The translations under genes and the position numbers were made by a program. A stretch of 64,000 nt of DNA, from NCBI RefSeq assembly GCF_001941825.1, contig NZ_CP019038.1, positions 1,426,001 to 1,490,000 of the forward strand, written 5' to 3'. The stretch is from Massilia putida. Its GTDB lineage: Bacteria; Pseudomonadota; Gammaproteobacteria; Burkholderiales; Burkholderiaceae_D. This document shows, piece after piece, positions 28,855 to 36,641 of this stretch (position 1 is its first letter; each line of letters begins with the position of its first letter). The notes under the pieces were generated by a model that was not told where the DNA came from, did no database searches, and saw only the letters and a list, made by a program, of their open reading frames with translations.

Positions 28855-29658
28855 TCACGGCGCGCGCGTGGCGTCGCTGCCGAACCATTTCAGCGACACC
28901 TGCTTGAGGCTGCCGTCGGCGCGCGCGGCGTCCAACGCCTGGTCGACGGCCGCGTGGAATTTCGGATTGCCCTTGCGGAAGGCGATGCCCATGCGCTCGA
29001 CGTCGCCCACGCGCGCGCCGGCGCGGATCGGCAGTTGGGAATTCTTCAGCAGGTAGGCCACCATCAGGCTGTCGTTGAGGGCCGCGTCGATGCGGCCGAA
29101 TGCGAGATCCTGCAGGTTTTCCGGCGCGGCCGGATAACTCTTGACCTCGATGCCGGGCACGGCGCGGACCTGCTGCTCGAACACGCTGCCCTGCCCCACG
29201 CCGACCGTCCGCCCCTTGAGGTCGGCAAGGCTTTTATAGGTGGCTTCCTCGTTGCGGCGCACGATCAATTGCGGCGCGGAGTACGTGTAAGGCTGGGAGA
29301 AATCGAATGCCTGCTGGCGCCGCGGCGTGATGCCCACCTGGCTGACGATGACGTCGTATTTGCCGGCGCCCAGGCCCGCGAGAATGGCGGCCCATTCCGT
29401 TGTCACGAATTCCGGCTTGACGCCCAGCCGGGCGCAGACGAGTTTCGCGACGTCGACGTCGTAACCCGCCAACTGCCCCGTCTTCGCATCCTTGAAATTG
29501 AAGGGCGGGTAAGTGCCTTCGAGCGCGATGCGCAGGGTGCCGCGCGTCTTGACGGTGTCGAGCAGATCGGCCGCGCGGGCCGCCGGCGCCACGGCCAGGG
29601 CCAGCGCAGCAAAGGACAGCAGCGCGCGCCGCGTGGTGTTCGGAAATCGCATGTGCAT
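28855..29658 (-). CDS. Amino acid ABC transporter substrate-binding protein
   Basis: 267 aa, periplasmic. The signal peptide has an Arg-Arg pair (TTRRALLSFAALALAVAPAARAAD). The SBP_bac_3 core is recognisable (GTLRIALEGTYPPFNFKD, GYDVDVAKLVCARLG, and GVGQGSVFEQQV). The start at 29658 (MHMRF) was preferred over TTG 29682. It pairs with the permease downstream; ligand probably a polar amino acid, not further resolved. Confidence 0.92.
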   Translation of the reverse strand: MHMRFPNTTRRALLSFAALALAVAPAARAADLLDTVKTRGTLRIALEGTYPPFNFKDAKTGQLAGYDVDVAKLVCARLGVKPEFVTTEWAAILAGLGAGKYDVIVSQVGITPRRQQAFDFSQPYTYSAPQLIVRRNEEATYKSLADLKGRTVGVGQGSVFEQQVRAVPGIEVKSYPAAPENLQDLAFGRIDAALNDSLMVAYLLKNSQLPIRAGARVGDVERMGIAFRKGNPKFHAAVDQALDAARADGSLKQVSLKWFGSDATRAP

Positions 29659-29740
29659 CGGCTCAGCTCTTCGTCGGGACAACGCTGATTTAACACCGAA
29701 TCGCGACTATGCGCAAAGGAAATATTGTCGTAAATATATG

Positions 29741-30151
29741 CTAAAAATGTCGCCGGCCGTGTTTGCCGAAGTTGTGGCCCGTGACGATCAGCGAACTCTC
29801 GACGAGCGTCGACAGGCCCAGCAGCAGTTGGATGAGCTTGTCGTCCGGCAGCACCCAGATCGAGCCGGCGGGCTGCTCGGCGCCCGTCGCGGCCATGATC
29901 AGGGGCGCGACCCAGCCCGCGTCGGGCTCGACGTCGAGGATGACGGCATCCGCCGCCGTCTGCATGTAGATGTCGCCGCCGGGCGCGAGGCGGAAGCGCA
30001 CGCCGACGCCCGTCTCCTGCGGCTTGACGAGCTCCTGCATCGTGCGGTTGTGCTCGTCGATCCACAGCTCGACGTCCTGCGGGGTTTCCAGTGGCGTCCA
30101 CGGGACGGGGCGGAAACGGGGGCGGTCGTTCGTATTCTGGTCGGGCGTCAT
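29741..30151 (-). CDS. Conserved hypothetical protein
   Basis: 136 aa, acidic, no signal peptide or TM segment. It contains DVELWIDEHNRTMQELVKPQ and SIWVLPDDKLIQLLLGLSTL, an alpha/beta pattern. I do not recognise a characterised family. It sits between a phosphoesterase gene and the amino acid transporter genes on the same strand, 68 bp after the phosphoesterase, with no clear functional link. Confidence 0.75.
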   Translation of the reverse strand: MTPDQNTNDRPRFRPVPWTPLETPQDVELWIDEHNRTMQELVKPQETGVGVRFRLAPGGDIYMQTAADAVILDVEPDAGWVAPLIMAATGAEQPAGSIWVLPDDKLIQLLLGLSTLVESSLIVTGHNFGKHGRRHF

Positions 30152-30219
30152 GATGAGATCGATCAAGCTTGAGGACGGCGCGTATGCTACGGCATTTCCC
30201 GCCCTGCGGCCAGAGCGTC

Positions 30220-30678
30220 TTACGGGATGAGCGTCACGAGCCGGGCACGGACGGCGTCGCCGTCGATGATGAGCTCGCCGGCCGCGATCGGCAGGCTGAA
30301 GCGGCGCCGGCCGGCGCTGCCCGGGTTCACGTACAGCACGCCGTCGCGTTCGACGCACGCGGGACGGTGCGAGTGGCCGGACACGACGATCCGCACGCCA
30401 GCCGCGCGCGGATCGATGTCCAGCAGTTTGAGGTCGTGGATCGCGTACAGCGCCACGGATCCGAAGTCGACGCGGACCGTCTCGGGGATCGCCCGCGCCC
30501 ACGGCGCCGTGTCGTTGTTGCCGCGTACCACCGTCAGCGGCGCGACGGCCGCCAGGCGCTCGAGGATCTCCGGGCCGCCGATGTCGCCGCCATGGACGAT
30601 ATGGTCGGCCCCGGCCAGGAAGGCGAGCGCCTCGGGGCGCAGCAGGCCGTGCGTGTCGGAAATCAGGCCGACGCGCAT
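30220..30678 (-). CDS. YfcE/MJ0936-type metallophosphoesterase
   Basis: 152 aa calcineurin-like phosphoesterase. All metal-binding motifs are present: ISDTHG at residue 6, HGGDIGG, RGNND and GHSH near residue 100. The family hydrolyses phosphodiesters using two metal ions; physiological substrates are mostly unknown. The start at 30678 (MRVGLISDTHG) gives the normal length. Upstream lies copy B of the dispersed repeat. Confidence 0.92.
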   Translation of the reverse strand: MRVGLISDTHGLLRPEALAFLAGADHIVHGGDIGGPEILERLAAVAPLTVVRGNNDTAPWARAIPETVRVDFGSVALYAIHDLKLLDIDPRAAGVRIVVSGHSHRPACVERDGVLYVNPGSAGRRRFSLPIAAGELIIDGDAVRARLVTLIP

Positions 30679-30697
30679 GGCCTTTGGCACCTCGAAC

Positions 30698-30820
30698 AAC
30701 CGTCGCGAGCGGCCGCAATGCTGTTCGAGAAGCGCAGCTGTGCCAGAGTACGGCCCGTCCACCGTAGCGGAGCATCGCGGCCTGCGCGGCCCGGTCCGCC
30801 GTGCGACGCGCGGCAGGTTT
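30698..30820. repeat. Dispersed intergenic repeat, copy B
   Basis: This 123-bp element shares the 17-base core (30725-30741) and both end sequences with copy A at 1979-2073, with an insertion of about 28 bp in its right half. It fills the gap between the DUF378 gene and the phosphoesterase gene. Both copies lie in intergenic DNA and have the same orientation in the window. Confidence 0.75.
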
Positions 30821-30832
30821 GGTGACGTGCCA

Positions 30833-31117
30833 TCAGTGCTTATGGCGGCTGAGCTTGGTCGCGGTATAGATCGAATACAGGGCCGCGAGACCGACGATGA
30901 CATAGACGACGCGGCTGGCCGGGCTGCCCGGACCGAACAGCGTGGCGACGACGTCGATGTCGAACAGGCCGACCATCGCCCAGTTCAGGCCGCCGATGAT
31001 CATGAGGACCATTGCGGCGTAATCGAGACCGGTCATCGCCGTGGTGCCTTCCCGCACGGCGGCACGCCGTTCGGGAAGGTGCCGACGTTCCATTGTGGGT
31101 GCGTTCATGGTTGCCAT
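30833..31117 (-). CDS. DUF378 family small membrane protein
   Basis: 94 aa. A basic N-terminal tail precedes two TM segments (YAAMVLMIIGGLNWAMVGLF and VVYVIVGLAALYSIYT), matching the YuzA/DUF378 pattern (GLNW motif). The start at 31117 is best placed behind AGGAGG; an ATG lies one codon upstream. Function unknown; inner membrane expected. Confidence 0.88.
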   Translation of the reverse strand: MATMNAPTMERRHLPERRAAVREGTTAMTGLDYAAMVLMIIGGLNWAMVGLFDIDVVATLFGPGSPASRVVYVIVGLAALYSIYTATKLSRHKH

Positions 31118-31218
31118 CATGCCCTCCTTCGGGAAAAGTTGGTGCGATTACGATAGCAAAAACGCGGGGACGCGTGCGCCGCCTATCCGTCCAGGAATCC
31201 GGCGGCGCCGGTAGGTTC

Positions 31219-31881
31219 TCAGCCCTTCCAGGTACGGTTGAGGCCCGTGTCCGTGTGGATCCAGCCGCCTTTCGGGCCGGAGCGGTAATAGAAACCGACG
31301 CCGCCCTTGCGGAAACTCTTGACGAGTCCGCCCAGCACCTCCTCGGTGAGGCCGGCGATGCGGACATCGGCCGCCTTGCCGGACATGTGCAGCGACTGGC
31401 GCGCGGCCGGCACGCCCTGCTCGATCAGCCGGTTGTTGGACGCCGGCGTGCGGTAGCCGGACAGGATCTCCAACGGACGGTCGAGGCCGTAGCGCGCCAC
31501 GAACGCCTGGGACGCCCACAGCGTCTCGATCAGCTTCGGGTCGATGGGAATCGACGCCTTGCCGTTCACGTCGCGCAGCAAATGGCACAGTTCCTGGTAG
31601 GCCGAATCGATCACCTCGCCGTCCTTCCAGTACATGACGCTGGCGCGTTCGCCGCTTTGCGGACGGATCACGGACAGGGTGCGCGGCTTGACCCAGAAGT
31701 CGATGTCGACGACCTGCGCGTCGAACAGGTCGGGCGGCGGTTCCAGGTCGGTGCCGGGAGGGTCGGTCTGGTCGCGGCCGGCGGCGGCGCGGGCCGCCCG
31801 GGCATCGACCAACGGGACGGCGACGAGTCCCAGCGCGGTCAGGCGCAAGCCTTGGTGAAGAAAATCTCTGCGGGAAGCCAT
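31219..31881 (-). CDS. Exported DUF882/M15-like peptidase (YcbK family)
   Basis: 220 aa. The N-terminus SRRDFLHQGLRLTALGL is a twin-arginine signal. The peptidase M15-type metal site is visible: SLHMSGKAADVRI (His and Asp) and GWIHTDTG (His). The family includes YcbK of E. coli; related enzymes cut peptidoglycan cross-links. It is probably periplasmic and exported folded. It stands alone on the minus strand. Confidence 0.9.
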   Translation of the reverse strand: MASRRDFLHQGLRLTALGLVAVPLVDARAARAAAGRDQTDPPGTDLEPPPDLFDAQVVDIDFWVKPRTLSVIRPQSGERASVMYWKDGEVIDSAYQELCHLLRDVNGKASIPIDPKLIETLWASQAFVARYGLDRPLEILSGYRTPASNNRLIEQGVPAARQSLHMSGKAADVRIAGLTEEVLGGLVKSFRKGGVGFYYRSGPKGGWIHTDTGLNRTWKG

Positions 31882-31986
31882 AACGAACTCATCATTGCAA
31901 CCCGAGTACTATAGCGCAACCGCCCGGCAGAAAAAAGATGCGTTCACGTTGTGTAATGTTAAACAACGATCACGGCATGACGCGGC

Positions 31987-32514
31987 TCATTGGCTGCAAT
32001 TGCAAAAACGCTTGCGTGCCGGCACTGTTTCGGCATCGAGGTGTTTCCACAGAAAATCACATTCGAGGCCGTAGCAAGCCTTGTCCTTGCCGGCGTTGAC
32101 ATAGCCGTGGCGCTCGAAGAAGCCGCTGGCGGAACCCGGGCTCTGCATGTGCACCTTGCTGATATTCCACGCGCGCGCCTGCGCCTCCAGCGCGCACAAC
32201 AAGGCCCGGCCGACGCCATGGCGCAACAAGTCGGGGCGGACATAGCACAGGGGCACCTTGCCAGCCTGGTTCAACAGGGCCAGGCCGACCAGTTCGCGCA
32301 TGCCGTCCACGTCGCGCTCCGCCACCACGGCATAATTCGTGGGCGACGACAGCCAGCCGAGCACGTTCTGCGTGGTCTTGTTGCCGAGCCAGGCCTGCAG
32401 GATCTCCGGACGGCCGCCGTGGTCAAGCATGCAGCCCTCCTCGATCGAGCGGCGCAGCAGCGCGCAGGCCGCGGGCGCGTCACTCGGTATTGCCTGGCGA
32501 ATTTCGATACCCAT
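31987..32514 (-). CDS. GNAT-family N-acetyltransferase
   Basis: 175 aa with the GNAT fold. The acetyl-CoA loop is in VRPDLLRHGVGRALLCALE and the late strand/helix motif in GFFERHGYVNAGKD. The substrate is unknown. The Cys-rich C-terminus (KRFCNCSQ) is unusual and could bind metal or be a chance tail. Upstream of the gene is a 230-bp gap shared with the divergent sbp gene. Confidence 0.9.
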   Translation of the reverse strand: MGIEIRQAIPSDAPAACALLRRSIEEGCMLDHGGRPEILQAWLGNKTTQNVLGWLSSPTNYAVVAERDVDGMRELVGLALLNQAGKVPLCYVRPDLLRHGVGRALLCALEAQARAWNISKVHMQSPGSASGFFERHGYVNAGKDKACYGLECDFLWKHLDAETVPARKRFCNCSQ

Positions 32515-32744
32515 TGTTTTTCAGCGTCAACCTGGAACAAACGATGATTCTGCGGACCGGTCATCAGCCCGAACAGCGAAAGGCCGGACTATAACCCAAA
32601 CGCGGTTTGCCTGCTTTGGGGCGGCCCGAAGCGTATGCATGCCTCATACGGCGTCTAAGCATATGATAAAAATGTACTTTTGTTTTGCTATTTTTTAACG
32701 GATGATCCAAAACCCCTAGAAGAGTCTCCACAAGGAAAAATAAT

Positions 32745-33761
32745 ATGGCGATCCCATCCATTTCCTCGCTGCGCCGTGCACTGCTGGCGCTGGCACTCGG
32801 CGGCGCCGTCCTGCCGTTCACCGCGCAAGCCGCCGACGTCGAGCTGCTGAACGTGTCGTACGACGTGGCACGCGAGCTGTACAAGGACATCAACCCGGCC
32901 TTCGTCGCCGAGTGGAAAAAGACCACCGGCGAAAACATCACGATCAAGCAATCGCACGGCGGTTCCAGCAAGCAGGCGCGCGCCGTCGCGGACGGGCTCG
33001 AAGCGTCCGTCGTCACGATGAACCAGGCCAATGACATCGACATGCTGGCCGACCGCGGCCTCGTCGCCAAGGACTGGGCGAAGAAATTCCCGGACAATGC
33101 CGCGCCCTACTACTCGACCATGGTGTTCCTGGTCCGCAAAGGCAATCCGAAGGGCATCCACGACTGGGCCGACCTGGCCAAGCCGGGCGTGAAAGTGGTC
33201 ATCCCGAACCCGAAGACCGCCGGCAACGGCCGCTACACCTACCTGGCGGCGTGGGGCTCGGTGATCAAAAAAGGCGGCAACGAAGCGCAGGCGCGCGAAC
33301 TCGTCGGCAAGATCTTCAAGAACGTGCCCGTGCTGGACGCCGGCGGCCGTGCCGCCACCACGACGTTCACGCAGCGCCAGATCGGCGACGCGCTCGTCAC
33401 GTTCGAGAACGAGGTGAACCTCGTGCGCGCCGAGTTCGGCAACGACTTCGAAGTCGTGTACCCGTCGATCTCCGTGCTGGCCGAGTCGCCCGTGGCCGTC
33501 GTCGACAAGGTCGTCGACCGCAAAGGCATCCGCAAGCAGGCTACCGCGTACCTTAACTTCCTGTATTCGGACCAAGGCCAGGCCATCGGCGCCAAGCACT
33601 ATCTGCGTGTGCGCAACGAAAAAGTCATGAAGCAATTTGCCGCCAACTACAAGCCGATCCAGCTGTTCACCGTCGATGACGTGTTCGGCGGCTGGCGTGC
33701 TGCGCAGAAACGCCATTTCGATGACGGTGGCGAGTTCGACAAAATCTACACGTCAAAATAA
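32745..33761 (+). CDS. sbp: Sulfate ABC transporter substrate-binding protein
   Basis: 338 aa, periplasmic sulfate-binding protein. Signal peptide ends near AQAADVEL. Family motifs include LLNVSYDVARELYKDINPAF, QSHGGSSKQARAV (sulfate contacts) and PNPKTAGNGRYTYLAAWG. The cysTWA transporter genes are not adjacent. AAGGA lies upstream of the start. In the 230-bp upstream gap (32515-32744), CGTATG-N7-CATACG at 32632-32650 is a possible operator; CysB control is expected from the family but no site was proven. Confidence 0.95.
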   Translation: MAIPSISSLRRALLALALGGAVLPFTAQAADVELLNVSYDVARELYKDINPAFVAEWKKTTGENITIKQSHGGSSKQARAVADGLEASVVTMNQANDIDMLADRGLVAKDWAKKFPDNAAPYYSTMVFLVRKGNPKGIHDWADLAKPGVKVVIPNPKTAGNGRYTYLAAWGSVIKKGGNEAQARELVGKIFKNVPVLDAGGRAATTTFTQRQIGDALVTFENEVNLVRAEFGNDFEVVYPSISVLAESPVAVVDKVVDRKGIRKQATAYLNFLYSDQGQAIGAKHYLRVRNEKVMKQFAANYKPIQLFTVDDVFGGWRAAQKRHFDDGGEFDKIYTSK

Positions 33762-33792
33762 GACAGTCTAGAAAATTCTGTTCAAAAAGAAG

Positions 33793-33820
33793 GCCCTGCG
33801 GCAACGCGGGGCTTTTTTTT
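33793..33820 (+). terminator. Intrinsic terminator after sbp
   Basis: GCCCTGC/GCGGGGC stem (one G-T pair) with a GGCAAC loop and eight T. Confidence 0.9.
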
Positions 33821-33871
33821 CTTGTAGAATCTTGCTGGTGGACTCGATATTTCAGAGGCTGACATAGACAT

Positions 33872-34003
33872 ATGACAATCTTTGATGCTATCGTTCAACT
33901 TTGTTGTTGCCGTATAGCTAGACGCTATCTGCCGACCCGACGTTTTGATGTTCCGCCGCCGTCCGGCGCCCGACCATTAACCGTACCCAGACACCATTCA
34001 TGA
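33872..34003 (+). CDS. Possible 43-aa polycysteine upstream ORF
   Basis: ATG at 33872 opens a 43-codon ORF beginning MTIFDAIVQLCCCRIARRY, with three consecutive Cys codons (TGT TGT TGC). Its TGA overlaps the ATG of the endopeptidase gene (ATGA). A TAGAAT box at 33825-33830 could drive it. Poly-Cys uORFs are known elsewhere as cysteine-sensing elements; here this is an inference. No good ribosome-binding site is visible. Confidence 0.4.
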   Translation: MTIFDAIVQLCCCRIARRYLPTRRFDVPPPSGARPLTVPRHHS

Positions 34004-34929
34004 TCAAAAAATTCCTCGCTGCCGTAGTGATGACGATCTCCAGTGCAGCGGCCCTCGCCGTGCCGTTCGGATCGCAATCCGTCCTGGTGGTCGAAGACGA
34101 CACGGGCAAAGTGCTGTTCGAAAAGAACGCCAGCACCGTCGCGCCGATCGCTTCGTTGACCAAGCTCATGACCGCCATGGTCGTGCTCGATGCCCACCAG
34201 GACATGAACGAGCCGATCGAGATCGAGAAGGAAGACGTGGACATGCTGAAGCACAGCACGTCGCGCGTGCCCGTCGGCGCGACGATCCCGCGCCGCGACG
34301 TGCTGCAGCTGGCGCTGATGTCGTCGGACAACCGCGCCGCCGCCGCGCTGGCGCGCACGTATCCGGGCGGCATCGAGGCATTCCGCGCCGCCGTCAAGCG
34401 CAAGATCGCCGCGCTGGGCATGTCCCAGACCGTCATCGAGGAACCGACCGGCCTGAGCCCGAACAACCGCTCGACGGCCGCCGACCTCGTCAAGATGGCG
34501 ACGGCTGCGTCGAATTATCCGGAAATCACCCGCATCACGACGTCGTCCAAGGACCTGATCAACATCAAGGGCCGTGAAGTCGAGTACCACAACACCAACC
34601 GCCTCGTCGGCGCGAAGGGCTGGGACATCGGCCTGTCGAAGACGGGCTACACGCAGGAAGCGGGCCGCTGCCTGATCATGCGCGTGAAAGCGGCCGGCAA
34701 GAACGCGACGATGGTGCTGCTGAACGCGGGCGCGTCGTCCGTGCGCGTCCTGGACGCCCTGAACATCCGCCGCCACGTGCTGGGCGACGCCGGCCCCGTG
34801 TCGACGCGCGCCGAATCCCCGCGCGTCCACGCCTCGGCAGGCGGTCCGCGCATCCGCGCGTCCGTCGGCGGCGGCACGCGCCGTGGGCACAAGCATGTGA
34901 TCGTGACGCGTCATCGCCGGCATCGCTGA
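34000..34929 (+). CDS. pbpG: D-alanyl-D-alanine endopeptidase (PBP7-like)
   Basis: 309 aa, periplasmic, low-molecular-weight penicillin-binding protein that trims peptidoglycan cross-links. Signal peptide near residues 1-21. The catalytic motifs are complete: SLTK (IASLTKLMTAM), SDN (LMSSDNRAAAAL) and KTG (LSKTGYTQEAG). The C-terminal tail is basic and His/Arg-rich (RRGHKHVIVTRHRRHR), longer than usual. It may be translationally coupled to the small Cys-rich ORF upstream. Confidence 0.93.
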   Translation: MIKKFLAAVVMTISSAAALAVPFGSQSVLVVEDDTGKVLFEKNASTVAPIASLTKLMTAMVVLDAHQDMNEPIEIEKEDVDMLKHSTSRVPVGATIPRRDVLQLALMSSDNRAAAALARTYPGGIEAFRAAVKRKIAALGMSQTVIEEPTGLSPNNRSTAADLVKMATAASNYPEITRITTSSKDLINIKGREVEYHNTNRLVGAKGWDIGLSKTGYTQEAGRCLIMRVKAAGKNATMVLLNAGASSVRVLDALNIRRHVLGDAGPVSTRAESPRVHASAGGPRIRASVGGGTRRGHKHVIVTRHRRHR

Positions 34930-35036
34930 GCGAAGCGTATCAGCGGCTCGGGCAAGGCCGGGACGGGCGACCGTTCCGGCCTTGTCGTTTGTGGTCTCCG
35001 GGTATCATGTCGCTTTTCCAGAAAGCAAAGAACGTG

Positions 35037-35570
35037 ATGAACCGTACCCGAGCCCTCGCCGCCGGCGCCGTCGGCGCCCTCCTCGTCGTCGCCGTCACCA
35101 GCTTCGCCAGCCCGTGGTGGACGCTGCACCGCCTGCGGGACGCCGCCGCCCGCCATGACGCCGACGCCGTGTCCGCGCAAGTCGACTTTCCCGCCCTGCG
35201 CGACAGCGTGAAAGGCCAGCTGCTGGCGTCGATCAGCCGGGACGTCGATCACGCCGACGGCAACAATCCGTTTGCCGAGATCGGCAGGAAATTCGCGATG
35301 GCCGTCGCGAATCCGCTCATCGACGCCGTCGTGTCGCCGGCCGGTGTCGCGGCCATGGTCGAGCACGGCAACGTATCGATCGCGAAGCCCGCTCCCGAAT
35401 CGGAAGGGCCGGGCGCGGAACCGGCACGGGAGAAGCCGCACGCTGCGCTGCACTACCTCGGCTGGGATCGCTTTGCCGTCACGGCGCAGGATGGCGGCAG
35501 TTTTATTTTCCGGCGCGACGGCCTGTGGAGCTGGAAGCTGGCCGGCATCGCCATGCCCGACCGCCGTTAA
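35037..35570 (+). CDS. DUF2939-type membrane-anchored protein
   Basis: 177 aa from ATG 35037. One N-terminal TM segment or uncleaved signal (AGAVGALLVVAVTSFASPWW) is followed by the DUF2939 pattern: LHRLRDAAARHDADAVSAQVDFPALRDSVK and a C-terminal beta strand ending FRRDGLWSWKLAGIAMP. ATG 35007 is an alternative start adding ten residues. Function unknown. It is convergent with motA, six bases apart. Confidence 0.82.
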   Translation: MNRTRALAAGAVGALLVVAVTSFASPWWTLHRLRDAAARHDADAVSAQVDFPALRDSVKGQLLASISRDVDHADGNNPFAEIGRKFAMAVANPLIDAVVSPAGVAAMVEHGNVSIAKPAPESEGPGAEPAREKPHAALHYLGWDRFAVTAQDGGSFIFRRDGLWSWKLAGIAMPDRR

Positions 35571-35576
35571 GACCGT

Positions 35577-36437
35577 CTAGCGTGACTTCAGCTGGCGCAC
35601 ATGACCTTCCAGTTCGGCGAAGGTCGGGCGCTCCGTGGCCGAGATGACCTTGCGGCCGAATTCCACGGCGATCGTCGGCGCATAGCCGTTCATCGAGGCC
35701 AGCAACGTGACTTTCACGCATTGCAGCGCTTTCACGACTTCCTGGTGACGGCGGTGCAGGAGGTTCGCGAGTGGCGCGACCAGGCCGTACGACAACAAAA
35801 TGCCGAGGAAGGTGCCGACGAGCGCGGCCGCGATCAGGGCGCCCAGTTCGGCCGGCGGGCGGCCGATGGCGCCCATCGTGTGCACGACGCCCATCACGGC
35901 CGCGACGATGCCGAACGCGGGCATGCCGTCGGCCAGCTTGTGGATGGCCTGCACGGGAATGTCGGAGTCGTCCTGGTAGGTGTCGATCTCGTTGTCCATC
36001 AGGTTTTCCAGCTGGTAGCTGTTCATCGTTCCCGACACCATCAGGCGCAGGTAGTCCGTGATGAATTCCAGCAAGTGGTCGTCCTGCAGGATGACGCGGT
36101 ATTTCGTGAAGATGGCGCTTTCGTACGGCGCGTCGATCTCGTTTTCCAGCGCCATCAGCCCCTCGCGGCGAACCTTCGTCAACAGGTCGAACATGAGCCC
36201 CATCAATGCCATATACAGTTCCCGCGTGTAGCGCGAGCCGTGGAACAGCGTCGGCAGACTCTGCCACGTAAGGCGGATGGCCTTGCGGTCGTTGGCGATG
36301 ACGAAGGCGCCCAGCGCGCCGCCGAAGATCATCAGGAGTTCGTAAGGCTGGAACAACGCGGCCAGATGCCCGTCCTGCAGGACGAAGCCGCCGAACACGG
36401 CCAGCAGCACGATCACGACACCCACGACAATCAACAT
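35577..36437 (-). CDS. motA: Flagellar motor stator protein MotA
   Basis: 286 aa proton-channel subunit of the flagellar stator, four TM segments. The sequence follows MotA closely: MLIVVGVVIVLLAVFGGFVL at the start, LADGMPAFGIVAAVMGVVHTMG and AELGALIAAALVGTFLGI in TM3/TM4, ending near VEFGRKVISATERPTF. The start at 36437 gives the normal length. The usual partner motB is not next to it: the following gene is convergent. Confidence 0.94.
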   Translation of the reverse strand: MLIVVGVVIVLLAVFGGFVLQDGHLAALFQPYELLMIFGGALGAFVIANDRKAIRLTWQSLPTLFHGSRYTRELYMALMGLMFDLLTKVRREGLMALENEIDAPYESAIFTKYRVILQDDHLLEFITDYLRLMVSGTMNSYQLENLMDNEIDTYQDDSDIPVQAIHKLADGMPAFGIVAAVMGVVHTMGAIGRPPAELGALIAAALVGTFLGILLSYGLVAPLANLLHRRHQEVVKALQCVKVTLLASMNGYAPTIAVEFGRKVISATERPTFAELEGHVRQLKSR

Positions 36438-36641
36438 GATACCGCTCCGATAACATTTTCCAGACCGTAACTTTAACATTGTTGCCACAGGGAAAGCAAA
36501 GATGACCGCCAATTATTCGTGATTCCTTCGTCGCGACGAGGATCAGCGGGTTCGACATATAATCGGTTCACTGTCGCGTCACCACAGCCCGTCACCGCGT
36601 TCGCTCGAGCGCGCTCTACCGTCTTTTTCGGATACCCGTGT

